From contig NZ_VUMI01000063.1 in assembly GCF_009696275.1 (NCBI RefSeq), positions 1 through 33,478 on the forward strand: 33,478 nucleotides of DNA. The letters run 5' to 3'. The position numbers and the translations under genes are program-made. This document shows, piece by piece, positions 21,853 through 31,187 of the stretch. Under the pieces are notes generated by a model that had not been told where the DNA came from, searched no databases, and saw only the letters and a list, made by a program, of their open reading frames with translations. This stretch comes from Eisenbergiella porci (GTDB lineage: Bacteria; Bacillota; Clostridia; Lachnospirales; Lachnospiraceae). Numbering within the stretch: position 1 is the stretch's first letter; every line of letters begins with the position of its first letter.

Positions 21853-24058
21853 GACAATAGATGCCATTTTGAGGCTGAGGGATGAATTCAGTGGTAATCT
21901 GGGAAAATCTGTGCAGGCAATGACGAATGCATCCAGAACGGCCGTAAAAATATCCAGGGATATCGAACGGGCAGGGCAGGGTATCACGAACGTAGGAAAA
22001 GGCCTGGCTGCATCAGTAACGACCCCTATTATTGGAGTCGGGGTTGCGGCTGGGAAAATGGCATTGGATTTTGAGGACGGCATAGCGAAAGTATCCACAA
22101 TAGCAGATACAACAGCAATGAGTATGGACAATATACGTCAGGGAATAATTGACCTATCCAACCAGACAGGGATAGCGGTAACGGAAATATCGGAAGCGCA
22201 GTACCAGGCAATTTCTGCAGGGGTAAAAACAGCGGAATCCCTGAAAGTGGTGGAGACAGCAAGCAAAGCGGCAAAGGCCGGTTTTACGGATACCGCAACG
22301 GCAATTGACGGCCTGACCACCGTATATAATTCATATCAGGGTGCGGTTGATTATAGTGCCATTGCCGATCAGATGATGATGACGCAGAATTATGGGAAAA
22401 CAACTTTTGGTGAACTTGCGTCCAGCATGGGACAGGTAACGCCGGTTGCCAATGCGTTAAACGTATCCTCACAGGAACTGTTTTCTTCTATCGCGGTATT
22501 AACTAAAAACGGCATAAATACATCCCAGGCGGTTACTGGAATGAAAGCGGCATATTCTAATATCCTGAAGCCTACGGCAGATGCGCAGAAAGAAGCAAAA
22601 AAACTGGGGTTGGAATTTAATGCAGCCCACTTAAAATCTGTCGGATGGGCGCAGTTCATGGCAGAAATCAGTGAAAAGACAGGCGGGAATACGGAATCTA
22701 TGGCCAAGCTGTTTGGCTCTGTGGAAGCCCTGAATTCTATGACAGTCCTTGCAGGCGCCGGATTCGGTGATTTTAACACAGCCCTTGGAATGATGAATAA
22801 ATCCGCAGGGCTTACGGAACAGTCCTATAAAAAAATGATAACGCCGGCGGAACGCTGGAATATCACTTTAAATAAAATAAAAAATGCGGGAATAAAAGTC
22901 GGTGAAAAGCTGATTCCAACTTTCGAAAAGATTACTGGCATGGTGGAAAAAGCAGCTGATAAATTCAACGGCCTGTCTGATTCCCAGGTGGAAATGGTTA
23001 TTAAGATTGCAGGTATCGCGGCAGCAGTCGGCCCGGCGGTTATCGTATTCGGGAAACTTGTTACAGGTGTAGGAAAGGGGCTGCGGATATTTAATACCCT
23101 TTCAAAAACAGTGAAAGCGGCAGGAAGTATCTTTTCCTTGTTAACGTCTCCGGTTGCTATTGTGGTGATTGGCCTGGTGGCTTTGATAGCGGCGATTGTT
23201 TTGGTAATCAAAAATTTTGACAAAATAAAAGCAGCGGCAAAGCAGTTTGCTTCACATTTTACCAGCGAATTTTCTGCAGTGAGGGGAATCATACAGCAGG
23301 TAAAAAATATTTTTGGTTCGGTAGCCCCTTACTTTCAAGCAGTGGTGGCTAAAATAGGCCCCATGATTGCAAGCATTAAATCATTCCTGCAGCCGATACT
23401 GTCTTTTATAGGTTCCGTTTTTATAACAAAAATAAAATTTGGATTCCAGAATGTAATTAGTTTTGTTACTGCGTTTGTAGGACAATTAGGAACAATTTTA
23501 CACGGGGTTACAACGGTATTGGATGGGATAATCACATTCATCACAGGCGTTTTTTCCGGGAACTGGTCGCAGGCATGGGAAGGAGTACAGAAGATTTTCA
23601 GCGGCGTGTTTGAAGCAATTACCGGGATTGCAAAGGGTGTTATTAATGGCGTAGCATCTGTAATCAATAATGTAATTAGCACGATCAACGGTATGGGATT
23701 TACAATACCGGAATGGGTGCCGAAGATAGGCGGGAATACATTTTCGCTAAATATACCTACGATTCCGATGCTGGCAAAAGGGACAAAATCATGGCCAGGC
23801 GGTATTGCAGGAGTACATGAGCGTGGCGGTGAAATTATTGATTTGCCGCGTGGCAGCAGGGTATATCCTCACGACGAATCATTGCGCATGGCCCGCAGGG
23901 AAGGGGCTGCAGCCGGGAATATCACTATAGCCAAACTTGCGGATGAAATTATTATCAGGGAAGAGAGCGATATTAATAAAATGGCGGAGGCACTGGTGCA
24001 GAAACTGTCAAAAGCACGCGTGAATATGGGAGGAAGTTACAAGGGAAGTATGGCTTAG
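21845..24058 (+). CDS. Tape measure protein, AGG start
   Basis: The tape measure has about 737 residues. It begins SRTIDAILRLRDEFSGN, followed by a helical region (SVQAMTNASRTAVKIS), a TP901-type core, hydrophobic segments near residues 375-395 and 435-455 (VAIVVIGLVALIAAIVLVI) and a C-terminal end with GVHERGGEIIDLPRGSRVYP. It sets tail length and may pass into the host membrane. AGG 21845 is six bases after GAGGTGG; AGG 21833 or 21851 are alternatives. No ATG, GTG or TTG lies between the upstream stop (21806) and TTG 21869, which has no SD. Confidence 0.88.
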   Translation, partial: RSRTIDAILRLRDEFSGNLGKSVQAMTNASRTAVKISRDIERAGQGITNVGKGLAASVTTPIIGVGVAAGKMALDFEDGIAKVSTIADTTAMSMDNIRQGIIDLSNQTGIAVTEISEAQYQAISAGVKTAESLKVVETASKAAKAGFTDTATAIDGLTTVYNSYQGAVDYSAIADQMMMTQNYGKTTFGELASSMGQVTPVANALNVSSQELFSSIAVLTKNGINTSQAVTGMKAAYSNILKPTADAQKEAKKLGLEFNAAHLKSVGWAQFMAEISEKTGGNTESMAKLFGSVEALNSMTVLAGAGFGDFNTALGMMNKSAGLTEQSYKKMITPAERWNITLNKIKNAGIKVGEKLIPTFEKITGMVEKAADKFNGLSDSQVEMVIKIAGIAAAVGPAVIVFGKLVTGVGKGLRIFNTLSKTVKAAGSIFSLLTSPVAIVVIGLVALIAAIVLVIKNFDKIKAAAKQFASHFTSEFSAVRGIIQQVKNIFGSVAPYFQAVVAKIGPMIASIKSFLQPILSFIGSVFITKIKFGFQNVISFVTAFVGQLGTILHGVTTVLDGIITFITGVFSGNWSQAWEGVQKIFSGVFEAITGIAKGVINGVASVINNVISTINGMGFTIPEWVPKIGGNTFSLNIPTIPMLAKGTKSWPGGIAGVHERGGEIIDLPRGSRVYPHDESLRMARREGAAAGNITIAKLADEIIIREESDINKMAEALVQKLSKARVNMGGSYKGSMA

Positions 24059-24077
24059 ACAAGGCGGAAACGAGGTA

Positions 24078-24677
24078 AGGATACCAGTGCTGCCTTCCAA
24101 TTATAATGTGACATCCGGACAGAAAAACAAAGTAATTAACATCAATGCGCTGGGAGAAATCAACCTGATAGGAAACAGGGGATTGACGGAAATAAGTTTT
24201 TCTTCCTTTTTCCCTTATGCCTATCAGACCTATTGTGAATACTCGCCGGTGCAGCCGCCAAAGGCATATGTGGACTCTATCGAGGCTATGAAAAGGGCGG
24301 GAGATGTGCGCCTGACGATTACAGGGACATCCATTAATATGATGGTGACAATTGAAAGCTTCCAACACGCCGAAGAAGATGGAAGCGGTGATGTTTCGTA
24401 TACGCTGGAATGCAAAGAGTACAGGTTGCCAAATGCGGAAGATACAAATCCGGGAGTGAGTACGCTTGATACATCCAGGGAAATGCCGCCGGCAAATGAA
24501 ACAGTCAGTTATCTTGTAAAAAAAGGTGACTGCCTCAGTGCAATAGCAATGAGGCTGACAGGGAAAGCGGACTGGAAAACATTGTATGAACAAAACAAGG
24601 ATGTAATAGGGGGGAATCCAAACCTGATACATCCAGGGCAAACCTTATTAATATCGGGGGCGAGAAAAGGAACATAA
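24078..24677 (+). CDS. LysM baseplate protein (XkdP-like), probable AGG start
   Basis: The 199-residue protein has an N-terminal baseplate part (LPSNYNVTSGQKNKVININ, EINLIGNRGL) and a C-terminal LysM domain (VKKGDCLSAIAMRL, IGGNPNLIHPGQTLLI) that binds peptidoglycan. It corresponds to XkdP. AGG 24078 is ten bases after AAGGCGG. GTG 24087, only three codons later, could also serve, so this case alone does not prove AGG initiation. Confidence 0.88.
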   Translation, partial: RIPVLPSNYNVTSGQKNKVININALGEINLIGNRGLTEISFSSFFPYAYQTYCEYSPVQPPKAYVDSIEAMKRAGDVRLTITGTSINMMVTIESFQHAEEDGSGDVSYTLECKEYRLPNAEDTNPGVSTLDTSREMPPANETVSYLVKKGDCLSAIAMRLTGKADWKTLYEQNKDVIGGNPNLIHPGQTLLISGARKGT

Positions 24678-25639
24678 AACTTTTCAAGAGAAATGGAAGC
24701 CAATACGACATTACACAAATGGCCGAATCGATAGAGTGGGGCGGAGATATAACCTCAGCCGCGAGAACTGCGGATGTGAGCATTATTAATGCCCCATATG
24801 ACCCAAATATGAACCGGATGCCGGAAATAGCATCCGGGGATTATATTTCCATGGAAGATGGAAATGAGTTATTTTATGGACAGTTCCGGGGTATCGAACG
24901 ATCCAGCGAAACAGGGACAATTACATATAATGCATCCGACATAATGATCCATCTGCTGAATTCCAGGGGGAAATATAATTTTAAAAATCTTTCCCCGGAA
25001 GAAATCACACTGATGGTATGCCGTGATATTGGAATGGAAACAGGGCAGATTGCATCAACAGGAATTATTATCCCATCCATGTTATGTGACAGCGATTCTT
25101 ATTATGACATAATCATGAAAGCGTATACAAAAGCCTTTATGGTAAACGGGATAAAATATATGTGTGCAATCAAAAACAGGAAATTAGATGTCATTGAAAA
25201 AGGAAAACAAGCATATGGGATTACACTTTCGGATAAAGTGAACCTGTATAACGCTTCCATTTCTGAAAGTACAGAAGCGGTCATAAACCAGGTAAAAATA
25301 TATGACGGGCAAGGGAACCAGATCGGGGAGGTACGGGACGAATTAAGCATTGCAAAATATGGGATGTTTCAGGAAAATTACACAGCGGAATCAGGAATCG
25401 ATCCAAACACAGCCGCAAGAAACCTGATAAAGGAGCCGGAACAGACCCTTAGCATAGAAGCAATAGGGAATATCAACTGCACGGCGGGAAACGCAGTCAC
25501 TGTAAAGGACGCCGCGACACAGATGCAGGGATTGTATTGGATTAAGTCTGACCGGCATACCTGGCAGGGCGGAGTCCATACAATGCAGCTGGATTTGATA
25601 TTTAAGGACATGATGGATGCAAAAGGCATGGGGGAGTGA
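24668..25639 (+). CDS. Baseplate hub protein (XkdQ-like), AGG start
   Basis: The 323-residue protein from AGG 24668 reads NIKLFKRNGSQYDITQM, MAESIEWGGDI, TADVSIINAPYDPN and ends in a gpD-like fold (WIKSDRHTWQGGVHTMQLDL). It corresponds to XkdQ, part of the hub. GGGGG (24656-24660) is seven bases before AGG, which lies in the end of the previous gene. The first canonical start, ATG 24719, has no SD and would remove the first 17 residues, a strand conserved in the family. Confidence 0.88.
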   Translation, partial: RNIKLFKRNGSQYDITQMAESIEWGGDITSAARTADVSIINAPYDPNMNRMPEIASGDYISMEDGNELFYGQFRGIERSSETGTITYNASDIMIHLLNSRGKYNFKNLSPEEITLMVCRDIGMETGQIASTGIIIPSMLCDSDSYYDIIMKAYTKAFMVNGIKYMCAIKNRKLDVIEKGKQAYGITLSDKVNLYNASISESTEAVINQVKIYDGQGNQIGEVRDELSIAKYGMFQENYTAESGIDPNTAARNLIKEPEQTLSIEAIGNINCTAGNAVTVKDAATQMQGLYWIKSDRHTWQGGVHTMQLDLIFKDMMDAKGMGE

Positions 25640-25643
25640 CACA

Positions 25644-25949
25644 ATGAGCGCATTTGAGGATTTAATAGGAATCATGCAGGAGGAGGGGGAGAAAAATAAT
25701 CCTACAGGCACGCAGCTGGGAGTTATGACCGGGCCGAACACGTGTGATGTTGACGGGCTTTCCCTGATGGCAGAGGATTTATTTTTTGCGGAGCATTTAA
25801 TTCATCCGGTTGCCTTTAAAGTAAAAATCAATGAAGATGGCACGGACGGCAGCGAATACCTTGAGCCGCTAAAAAAGGGAGATATTGTAGCCGTAAAAAA
25901 AATCAGTGACAGCCAGTACCTTGTGCTTGGAAAGATGGTGAGCCTATGA
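25644..25949 (+). CDS. Baseplate protein XkdR-like (DUF2577)
   Basis: ATG 25644 is seven bases after GGGGGAG; the frame is open upstream but this start is the natural one (MSAFEDLIGIMQEEGEKNNP). The 101-residue protein matches DUF2577, a small baseplate component between XkdQ and XkdS. It has a beta-rich C-terminus (KKGDIVAVKKISDSQYLVLGK). Standard ATG. Confidence 0.87.
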   Translation: MSAFEDLIGIMQEEGEKNNPTGTQLGVMTGPNTCDVDGLSLMAEDLFFAEHLIHPVAFKVKINEDGTDGSEYLEPLKKGDIVAVKKISDSQYLVLGKMVSL

Positions 25950-26344
25950 GTATTTTCCCCACATTTGCAGAAAAAGAAAAGCCTGTAAAGACGATAGACA
26001 TACCACGGGAATATGGAATAGATTTTGAAACAGGGGAACTGACAGGGGAAATTGTGGAAGGGCTTGAGGCGCTTAAGGTATGGATATGGATTTGCCTTAA
26101 GGTGGAACGGTTTCGGTATCCTGCATATTCATGGGTTTACGGTTCAGAATTGGAACAGTATATCGGGAAGGCTTATTCTGACGAATTTATTCAATTTGAT
26201 GCGCCGCGTGCCGTGGAGGAAGCATTGAAAGTGAATCCGCACATTCAGGGAATTAAGGATTTTGAATCGATCATAGATGGGGAAAAACTGAGAATGTCTT
26301 TTACAGTAATCAGTGATATAGGGGAGGCGAGTATAAAGGTTTGA
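25946..26344 (+). CDS. Baseplate protein XkdS-like (DUF2634, gp25-related)
   Basis: The 132-residue protein (MSIFPTFAE start; YPAYSWVYGSELEQYIGK in the middle) matches DUF2634, a gp25-like wedge protein that nucleates sheath assembly. ATG 25946 overlaps the previous stop (ATGA). Its last 8 bases overlap the AGG start of the next gene. Confidence 0.88.
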   Translation: MSIFPTFAEKEKPVKTIDIPREYGIDFETGELTGEIVEGLEALKVWIWICLKVERFRYPAYSWVYGSELEQYIGKAYSDEFIQFDAPRAVEEALKVNPHIQGIKDFESIIDGEKLRMSFTVISDIGEASIKV

Positions 26345-27371
26345 AAATCAGACATATGAGCGTATTTTAAAGTCTCTCCGTGAAAGAGTGCCGCAGAAAG
26401 TATCTACTACGGAAGGGACATTAATACATAACGCGCTTGTGCCAGCAGCTTATGAGATCGAAAAAAATTATATTACAGCGGATGTTATATTACAGGAAGT
26501 ATTTACGGATACCGCTTCCAGAGAAAATTTAGTAAGGCGTGCCAAGGAAAGAAACATATATCCTCATCCGGCAACGGCAGCTGTTTGGAAAGGAACTTTT
26601 GTGCCTGAAGATTTGGATGTTCCCAATGGGACCAGATTTAATGGAGGAAAGTTAAATTTTGCTGTTATTGGAAGAGTACAGAATGGGTATGAACTTATAT
26701 GTGAAACGGTTGGAAGCCAGGGAAATGCGTGCCGTGGGAGTATCACACCAATCCGATACCTGCAGGGATTTAAGTCAGCCGAACTGACGGAACTGATTAC
26801 CCAAGGAAATGACGAGGAGGAAACGGAGGCCTTCAGGGAACGTTATCTGACCATACTCCGGAAACCATCCACCAGCGGAAATATCTACGATTATTATAAT
26901 TGGGCTATGGCCTGTAAAGGGGTAGGAGCTGCCAAAATATTCCCGTTGGCCTATGGTCCCGGCACAGTTAAGGTGGTTGTGGCCGATGAGGATAAAATGG
27001 CGGCTACGCCGGCCTTAATAAAGGAAGTCAAAGATTATATTGAAGAAATGCGGCCTATCGGCGCCACGGTCACAGTAGCATCGGCGCAGGAGCTGCCAGT
27101 CAACGTCATGGGGAGAGTAAAGCTTAAGGATGGAATAAACCTCGGTGCAGCGCAGGCTTCCTTCCGGGAAACTTTTGATACATTTTTGCGGGACAACGCC
27201 TTTGACATCTCCTATGTCGGATACGCCCGCGCGGGGAACATCCTCCTGGGGACTACCGGCGTAGAGGATTACGCAGGCCTTACCATAAACGGCTATGAGC
27301 ACAACATAGAGCTTACGGATGAGCAGATAGCGGTCATCGGAACGGTGACACTGGAGGTGATGGGGGAATGA
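26337..27371 (+). CDS. Baseplate J-like protein (XkdT-like), AGG start
   Basis: The 344-residue wedge protein starts FENQTYERILKSLRERVP, followed by EGTLIHNALVPAAYE and the baseplate J core (TRFNGGKLNFAVIGR, EETEAFRERYLTILRKPS). TAA 26334-26336 is immediately before AGG 26337, and GGGGAGG (26321-26327) is nine bases upstream. The first canonical start, GTG 26388, is residue 18 and would delete the YERIL helix conserved across the family. This is a second very clear AGG case. Confidence 0.92.
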   Translation, partial: RFENQTYERILKSLRERVPQKVSTTEGTLIHNALVPAAYEIEKNYITADVILQEVFTDTASRENLVRRAKERNIYPHPATAAVWKGTFVPEDLDVPNGTRFNGGKLNFAVIGRVQNGYELICETVGSQGNACRGSITPIRYLQGFKSAELTELITQGNDEEETEAFRERYLTILRKPSTSGNIYDYYNWAMACKGVGAAKIFPLAYGPGTVKVVVADEDKMAATPALIKEVKDYIEEMRPIGATVTVASAQELPVNVMGRVKLKDGINLGAAQASFRETFDTFLRDNAFDISYVGYARAGNILLGTTGVEDYAGLTINGYEHNIELTDEQIAVIGTVTLEVMGE

Positions 27372-29692
27372 TGGACCTTTCCGTATTTTGCGATAAATTA
27401 AATAAAGTAGATGGAAAAGTTTATGTAATTGAAGAGGAAATCCAGATACCGGACAGCGGGATATATGAGGCGGAGTTGCAGCATGACAATATCGTGGACA
27501 GTACCCTGGCGGTATATACCGGCCCCACCCTGACGGGAGAGCAATTGCAGACTTATGCGCTGTCCACCCCAAGCCTCATGCCCTGGAAAAGGATCATCCG
27601 GATCCAGACGGATAAAAAGGTGGTCTATGTATCCTATGAGACAGACGGCGATACCGTGGAGGCACAGGATATAAACATCGTGCAGGATGCTATCCTTGAA
27701 ACACAGGGCGGCGTAAACGCGGAAGAGGCTAGGGCAAAATCTACAGAGATGGAGTTGAACAGGAACCTGCAGGCTGAAACAGAGCGGGCAACCGGGGAAG
27801 AGCAGCGTCTGGACGGTCGGATCGACACCGAAGCCAGCAGGGCGCAGGAGGCCGAAAATATTTTATCCCTCCGCTTGGATGCGGAGACGGGGAGGGCAGA
27901 AGCGGTAGAACAGAAAAATGCGGATGCCATTGCGGCGGAGGCAGAACGGGCAGCTGGCGCGGAAAAAAAACTGGCCGATAACCTGACCGGGGAAATAAGC
28001 AGGGCGAAAGCCGCCGAAGAGGTAAATGCGGACAATATCACCGCAGAGTCTTCCCGCGCCACGGCGGCGGAAAATAAAAACGCTGAGGATATTAAAGCAG
28101 AAACCACAAGGGCGGAATCTGCGGAGGCATCCATCCGTAGCACCATAAATACAAACAAGCCCATTTGGGATGATAAGTACACTCGGAATGAGGTGGACAA
28201 TAAGTTCTCCACACTGGAAACAGCGATTGACTGGAAAGAGGCTGTAAACTCCTTTGCTGACCTTGCCACGGCTTACCCTAAGCCGGACGACGGGTGGACG
28301 GTAAATGTAAAAGATACAGATTATACATACCGGTGGAGCGGCACGGAATGGGTAGCGATATCCGCCAATGCTATCCCAAAGGCAACCCAGAGCGTAGACG
28401 GTTTACTGAGTAAGGAGGATAAAGCCTATTACGATGATGCCTACAGCAAACGTCATACCCACAGTAACAAGGGCATTATCGATAAGATAACACAATCCCT
28501 GCTTGATGCATGGAATGCAGCATACACCCATATAAGCGATACAGTTATGCATGTTACTGAGGTCGAACGGAATAATTGGGATGATGCCAACAACAAGAAA
28601 CATACCCATAGTAATAAGGGCGTGATTGACAAACTGACGCAGGCCATGCTGGATAAATTATCCGGTATTGCTGCCGGTGCTGAAGTGAATGTGCAGCCAG
28701 ACTGGAATACCACAGATGCTGCCTCAGATGCTTATATAAAAAACAAGCCATCTGCTTTGCCAGCATCGGATGTAAAGGCATGGGCCAAGGCGGAAACAAA
28801 ACCGGCTTATGGCTGGACTGAAATTACTGGAAAGCCTTCTTCTTATACCCCATCTGCACATAACCATACCAAGAGTCAGATAACGGATATGCCTACGAAG
28901 CTGTCTCAGTTCACGAATGATTCTGGCTATATCACGTCGTCTGACGTGGACACCAGTCAGAATCATACACACTCAAACAAGGTCGTGCTGGATGAAATCA
29001 CACAGCCCATGTTGGATAAATGGAATACTGATAGCGATACCAAAGTTACGCAGACCAATACAACCGGCAGTGCAGATTACCGGATGATGCTGTCCGGGAA
29101 TGCCAATGACTCTACGGAAACCAATATTGTCCGTAAATCTACCCATTTCCTGGCAAACCCTGCAACCGGTGAATTTTATGCAAAGGGTTTCAGGCGGATA
29201 AACATAACCGGACAGACTCTGGATATTAATACGTTAAATCTTTCTTCAGGTACACCATGTATTATGCGGTGTATCGAAAAGACCAGTGGGGGTGCAGCCA
29301 ATATTACAAATATTCCTGTAACTGGACAGCCATTCCTGCTTGACATTGAATTAATACGCTGGGCGTCTGCCACGGATTATATTACAATGCAGACTTTTCG
29401 TAATGCTGCTAATCCTGCCAATGAATATGTGCGTTTCTGCACAAGCGGTACGTGGGGCGGTTGGGTGACGCGGGTATTTACGGATACAAAATATTCCCAC
29501 CCTAACAGCGGTGTAACCGCAGGAACCTATAAGAGCGTTACCGTAAATGCGCAAGGGCATGTGACAGGCGGAAGTAACCCTACAACGTTGGCCGGATACG
29601 GGATAACGGATGCCGCAGCAAAAAGTCATAACCATGACACGGTATACTTAAAAAAGGGTGCCATGAAGTGGAATGACTTGGGAGGTGGCTGA
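27368..29692 (+). CDS. Tail fibre with coiled coil, His repeats and knob
   Basis: The 774-residue protein begins at ATG 27368 (or the following ATG 27371). Its first 90 residues are a baseplate-anchor part, residues about 110-260 form a long alanine-rich coiled coil with repeated AExxRAxxAE blocks, and three HTHSNKG repeats (about residues 363, 415, 538) mark trimeric shaft turns. Residues about 615-700 resemble a pyocin-knob domain (RFCTSGTWGGWVTRVF). It recognises the host surface. Ordinary ATG with GGAGG upstream. Confidence 0.88.
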   Translation: MMDLSVFCDKLNKVDGKVYVIEEEIQIPDSGIYEAELQHDNIVDSTLAVYTGPTLTGEQLQTYALSTPSLMPWKRIIRIQTDKKVVYVSYETDGDTVEAQDINIVQDAILETQGGVNAEEARAKSTEMELNRNLQAETERATGEEQRLDGRIDTEASRAQEAENILSLRLDAETGRAEAVEQKNADAIAAEAERAAGAEKKLADNLTGEISRAKAAEEVNADNITAESSRATAAENKNAEDIKAETTRAESAEASIRSTINTNKPIWDDKYTRNEVDNKFSTLETAIDWKEAVNSFADLATAYPKPDDGWTVNVKDTDYTYRWSGTEWVAISANAIPKATQSVDGLLSKEDKAYYDDAYSKRHTHSNKGIIDKITQSLLDAWNAAYTHISDTVMHVTEVERNNWDDANNKKHTHSNKGVIDKLTQAMLDKLSGIAAGAEVNVQPDWNTTDAASDAYIKNKPSALPASDVKAWAKAETKPAYGWTEITGKPSSYTPSAHNHTKSQITDMPTKLSQFTNDSGYITSSDVDTSQNHTHSNKVVLDEITQPMLDKWNTDSDTKVTQTNTTGSADYRMMLSGNANDSTETNIVRKSTHFLANPATGEFYAKGFRRINITGQTLDINTLNLSSGTPCIMRCIEKTSGGAANITNIPVTGQPFLLDIELIRWASATDYITMQTFRNAANPANEYVRFCTSGTWGGWVTRVFTDTKYSHPNSGVTAGTYKSVTVNAQGHVTGGSNPTTLAGYGITDAAAKSHNHDTVYLKKGAMKWNDLGGG

Positions 29693-29693
29693 T

Positions 29694-30419
29694 ATGTACG
29701 GTAAAAATAAATATGGCCTATTACAGTACGCCAGGGATTCCACACCCGGAAGCGTGCAGATGGATTATTATATAGAACTATCTCAATACGTTCCCCAATT
29801 TATAGCTAATATTACTGAAATAAAAGAAATATATAGCACAGAAGGATATGAGTTGGGAATATTACAGAATGTCTTTGAAGATATTTTTTCACAGGGATTT
29901 ATCAGTACAGCAACATGGGGATTGCTCCGCTGGGAAGAGGTTTTTGGTGTTACCACAAATGTGTCCTTGAGTTATGAGCAGCGCCGGGAAATTATCATGG
30001 CTAAAATCAGGGGCCAAGGAACTACCACGGCGGAGATGATTAAGGATGCTGCTGAGGCATTTTCAGGCGGGGAGGTAGAGGTTATTGAGGATAATCCCAA
30101 TTACCACTTTATCGTCCGCTTTATTGGCATTTACGGCATTCCTCGGAACATGCAGGCGTTTATTACAATGCTGGAAGAAATAAAACCCGCGCATCTGTGG
30201 TATACATTTGACTACAAATATGTTAAATGGAATGACCTGAAACCGAAAACATGGAATGACCTGCGGCCTTACACTTGGAATGGATTACGGATAAATGAGA
30301 TAACCCCGTATGTATCCTGGACGGGCCTGCAGGAAGAGGAATACACCTGGAACAGCTTGGCGGCCTATGGCTGGAATAAAGTAAAAGAAATAGAGGAGGC
30401 AAAGAGAATATGCAATTAA
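29694..30419 (+). CDS. Baseplate protein XkdU-like (DUF2313)
   Basis: ATG 29694, eight bases after GGGAGG, gives 241 residues. The pattern YGLLQYARDSTPGSVQM, then YELGILQNVFEDIFSQGFISTA and a C-terminal set of WN-D-L repeats (WNDLKPKTWNDLRPYTWNGL) matches DUF2313/XkdU wedge proteins, usually after baseplate J; here it follows the long fibre. The tail repeats probably form a small beta domain. Confidence 0.85.
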   Translation: MYGKNKYGLLQYARDSTPGSVQMDYYIELSQYVPQFIANITEIKEIYSTEGYELGILQNVFEDIFSQGFISTATWGLLRWEEVFGVTTNVSLSYEQRREIIMAKIRGQGTTTAEMIKDAAEAFSGGEVEVIEDNPNYHFIVRFIGIYGIPRNMQAFITMLEEIKPAHLWYTFDYKYVKWNDLKPKTWNDLRPYTWNGLRINEITPYVSWTGLQEEEYTWNSLAAYGWNKVKEIEEAKRICN

Positions 30420-31180
30420 CACCTAATTTCCGGCTGATGAAGCCGGATGGAACCGATCCTGTAAACGTACAGGACCTTAACGACAACATGGATGTTCTGG
30501 ACGCGGAAGTCGTAAAAAAACTTGATAAAACTGGGGATGCCAGCAATGTGGTAAATAAGTTTACCCAGGCTGGAAGCCGGACAAATTTACTTTCTGGGGA
30601 AAAACTGTCAGTATCATTTGGGAAAATCATGAAATGGTTTGTAGATCTTAAAGATGTTGCGTTTTCTGGGAGGTACTCAGATTTGACGGATAGGCCAACA
30701 ATACCCGCTGGCGGGATTGCCGATAAGTCTAAGATTATTGATAATCTGGACGATATTGCGGCAAATACGCAGACAGGGTATATTGCGGGGGCACTGGCGG
30801 TAAAGGAATTAAATCAGAATTTAGGAGGTTTGTCTTTTTATGAAGATGAAACCGGAAAGTATGTAATAGGTGCTGATTCAGTTCCAAAAAAATTGGGTAG
30901 TGATGTTAAGGTGTATGCTATTACTCAAACTACTAATGGCAGTCTTAACATTTCTTCCGATTTTGCTGATTACGCCAATATTACCGCAGATAACATTAAT
31001 ATTGGGATAACCGGAGGCTGGACAGAGCATACGTATACAAGTGCTACTGGACATACTTACGTTTATGCACAAATAGTTTCCTATGATCCAGCAACGGGAG
31101 TGATAACATATAAATTATACAGTAATGGTAATGTTGGGGCATATCAGCTGAATGGATACATAATCGTTCATGGAAGCTAA
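30410..31180 (+). CDS. Tail fibre with an invertible C-terminus
   Basis: The 256-residue fibre starts at ATG 30410 (MQLTPNFRLMKPDGTDPV). Residues 1-138 are the constant part. At ELNQNL (30806-30823) the sequence crosses a 15-bp inverted repeat, after which a variable C-terminal domain follows (GGLSFYEDE... to YIIVHGS). An alternative domain with the same LNQNL junction lies inverted directly downstream. The variable half probably binds receptors. Confidence 0.85.
   Translation: MQLTPNFRLMKPDGTDPVNVQDLNDNMDVLDAEVVKKLDKTGDASNVVNKFTQAGSRTNLLSGEKLSVSFGKIMKWFVDLKDVAFSGRYSDLTDRPTIPAGGIADKSKIIDNLDDIAANTQTGYIAGALAVKELNQNLGGLSFYEDETGKYVIGADSVPKKLGSDVKVYAITQTTNGSLNISSDFADYANITADNINIGITGGWTEHTYTSATGHTYVYAQIVSYDPATGVITYKLYSNGNVGAYQLNGYIIVHGS
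30809..30823 (+). repeat. Left inverted repeat of the fibre switch
   Basis: TTAAATCAGAATTTA is identical to the reverse complement of 31494-31508. The core is itself an imperfect dyad (TAAAT/ATTTA around CAGA), as expected for a recombinase site. It encodes LNQNL in the fibre frame. Confidence 0.75.
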
Positions 31181-31187
31181 AGCGGGC

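Noticed and set aside
15007-26339. AGG starts as sequencing errors of ATG
   Set aside because: Nine independent T-to-G errors all at start codons, with a matching CCU initiator tRNA in the same genome, are not credible as error.
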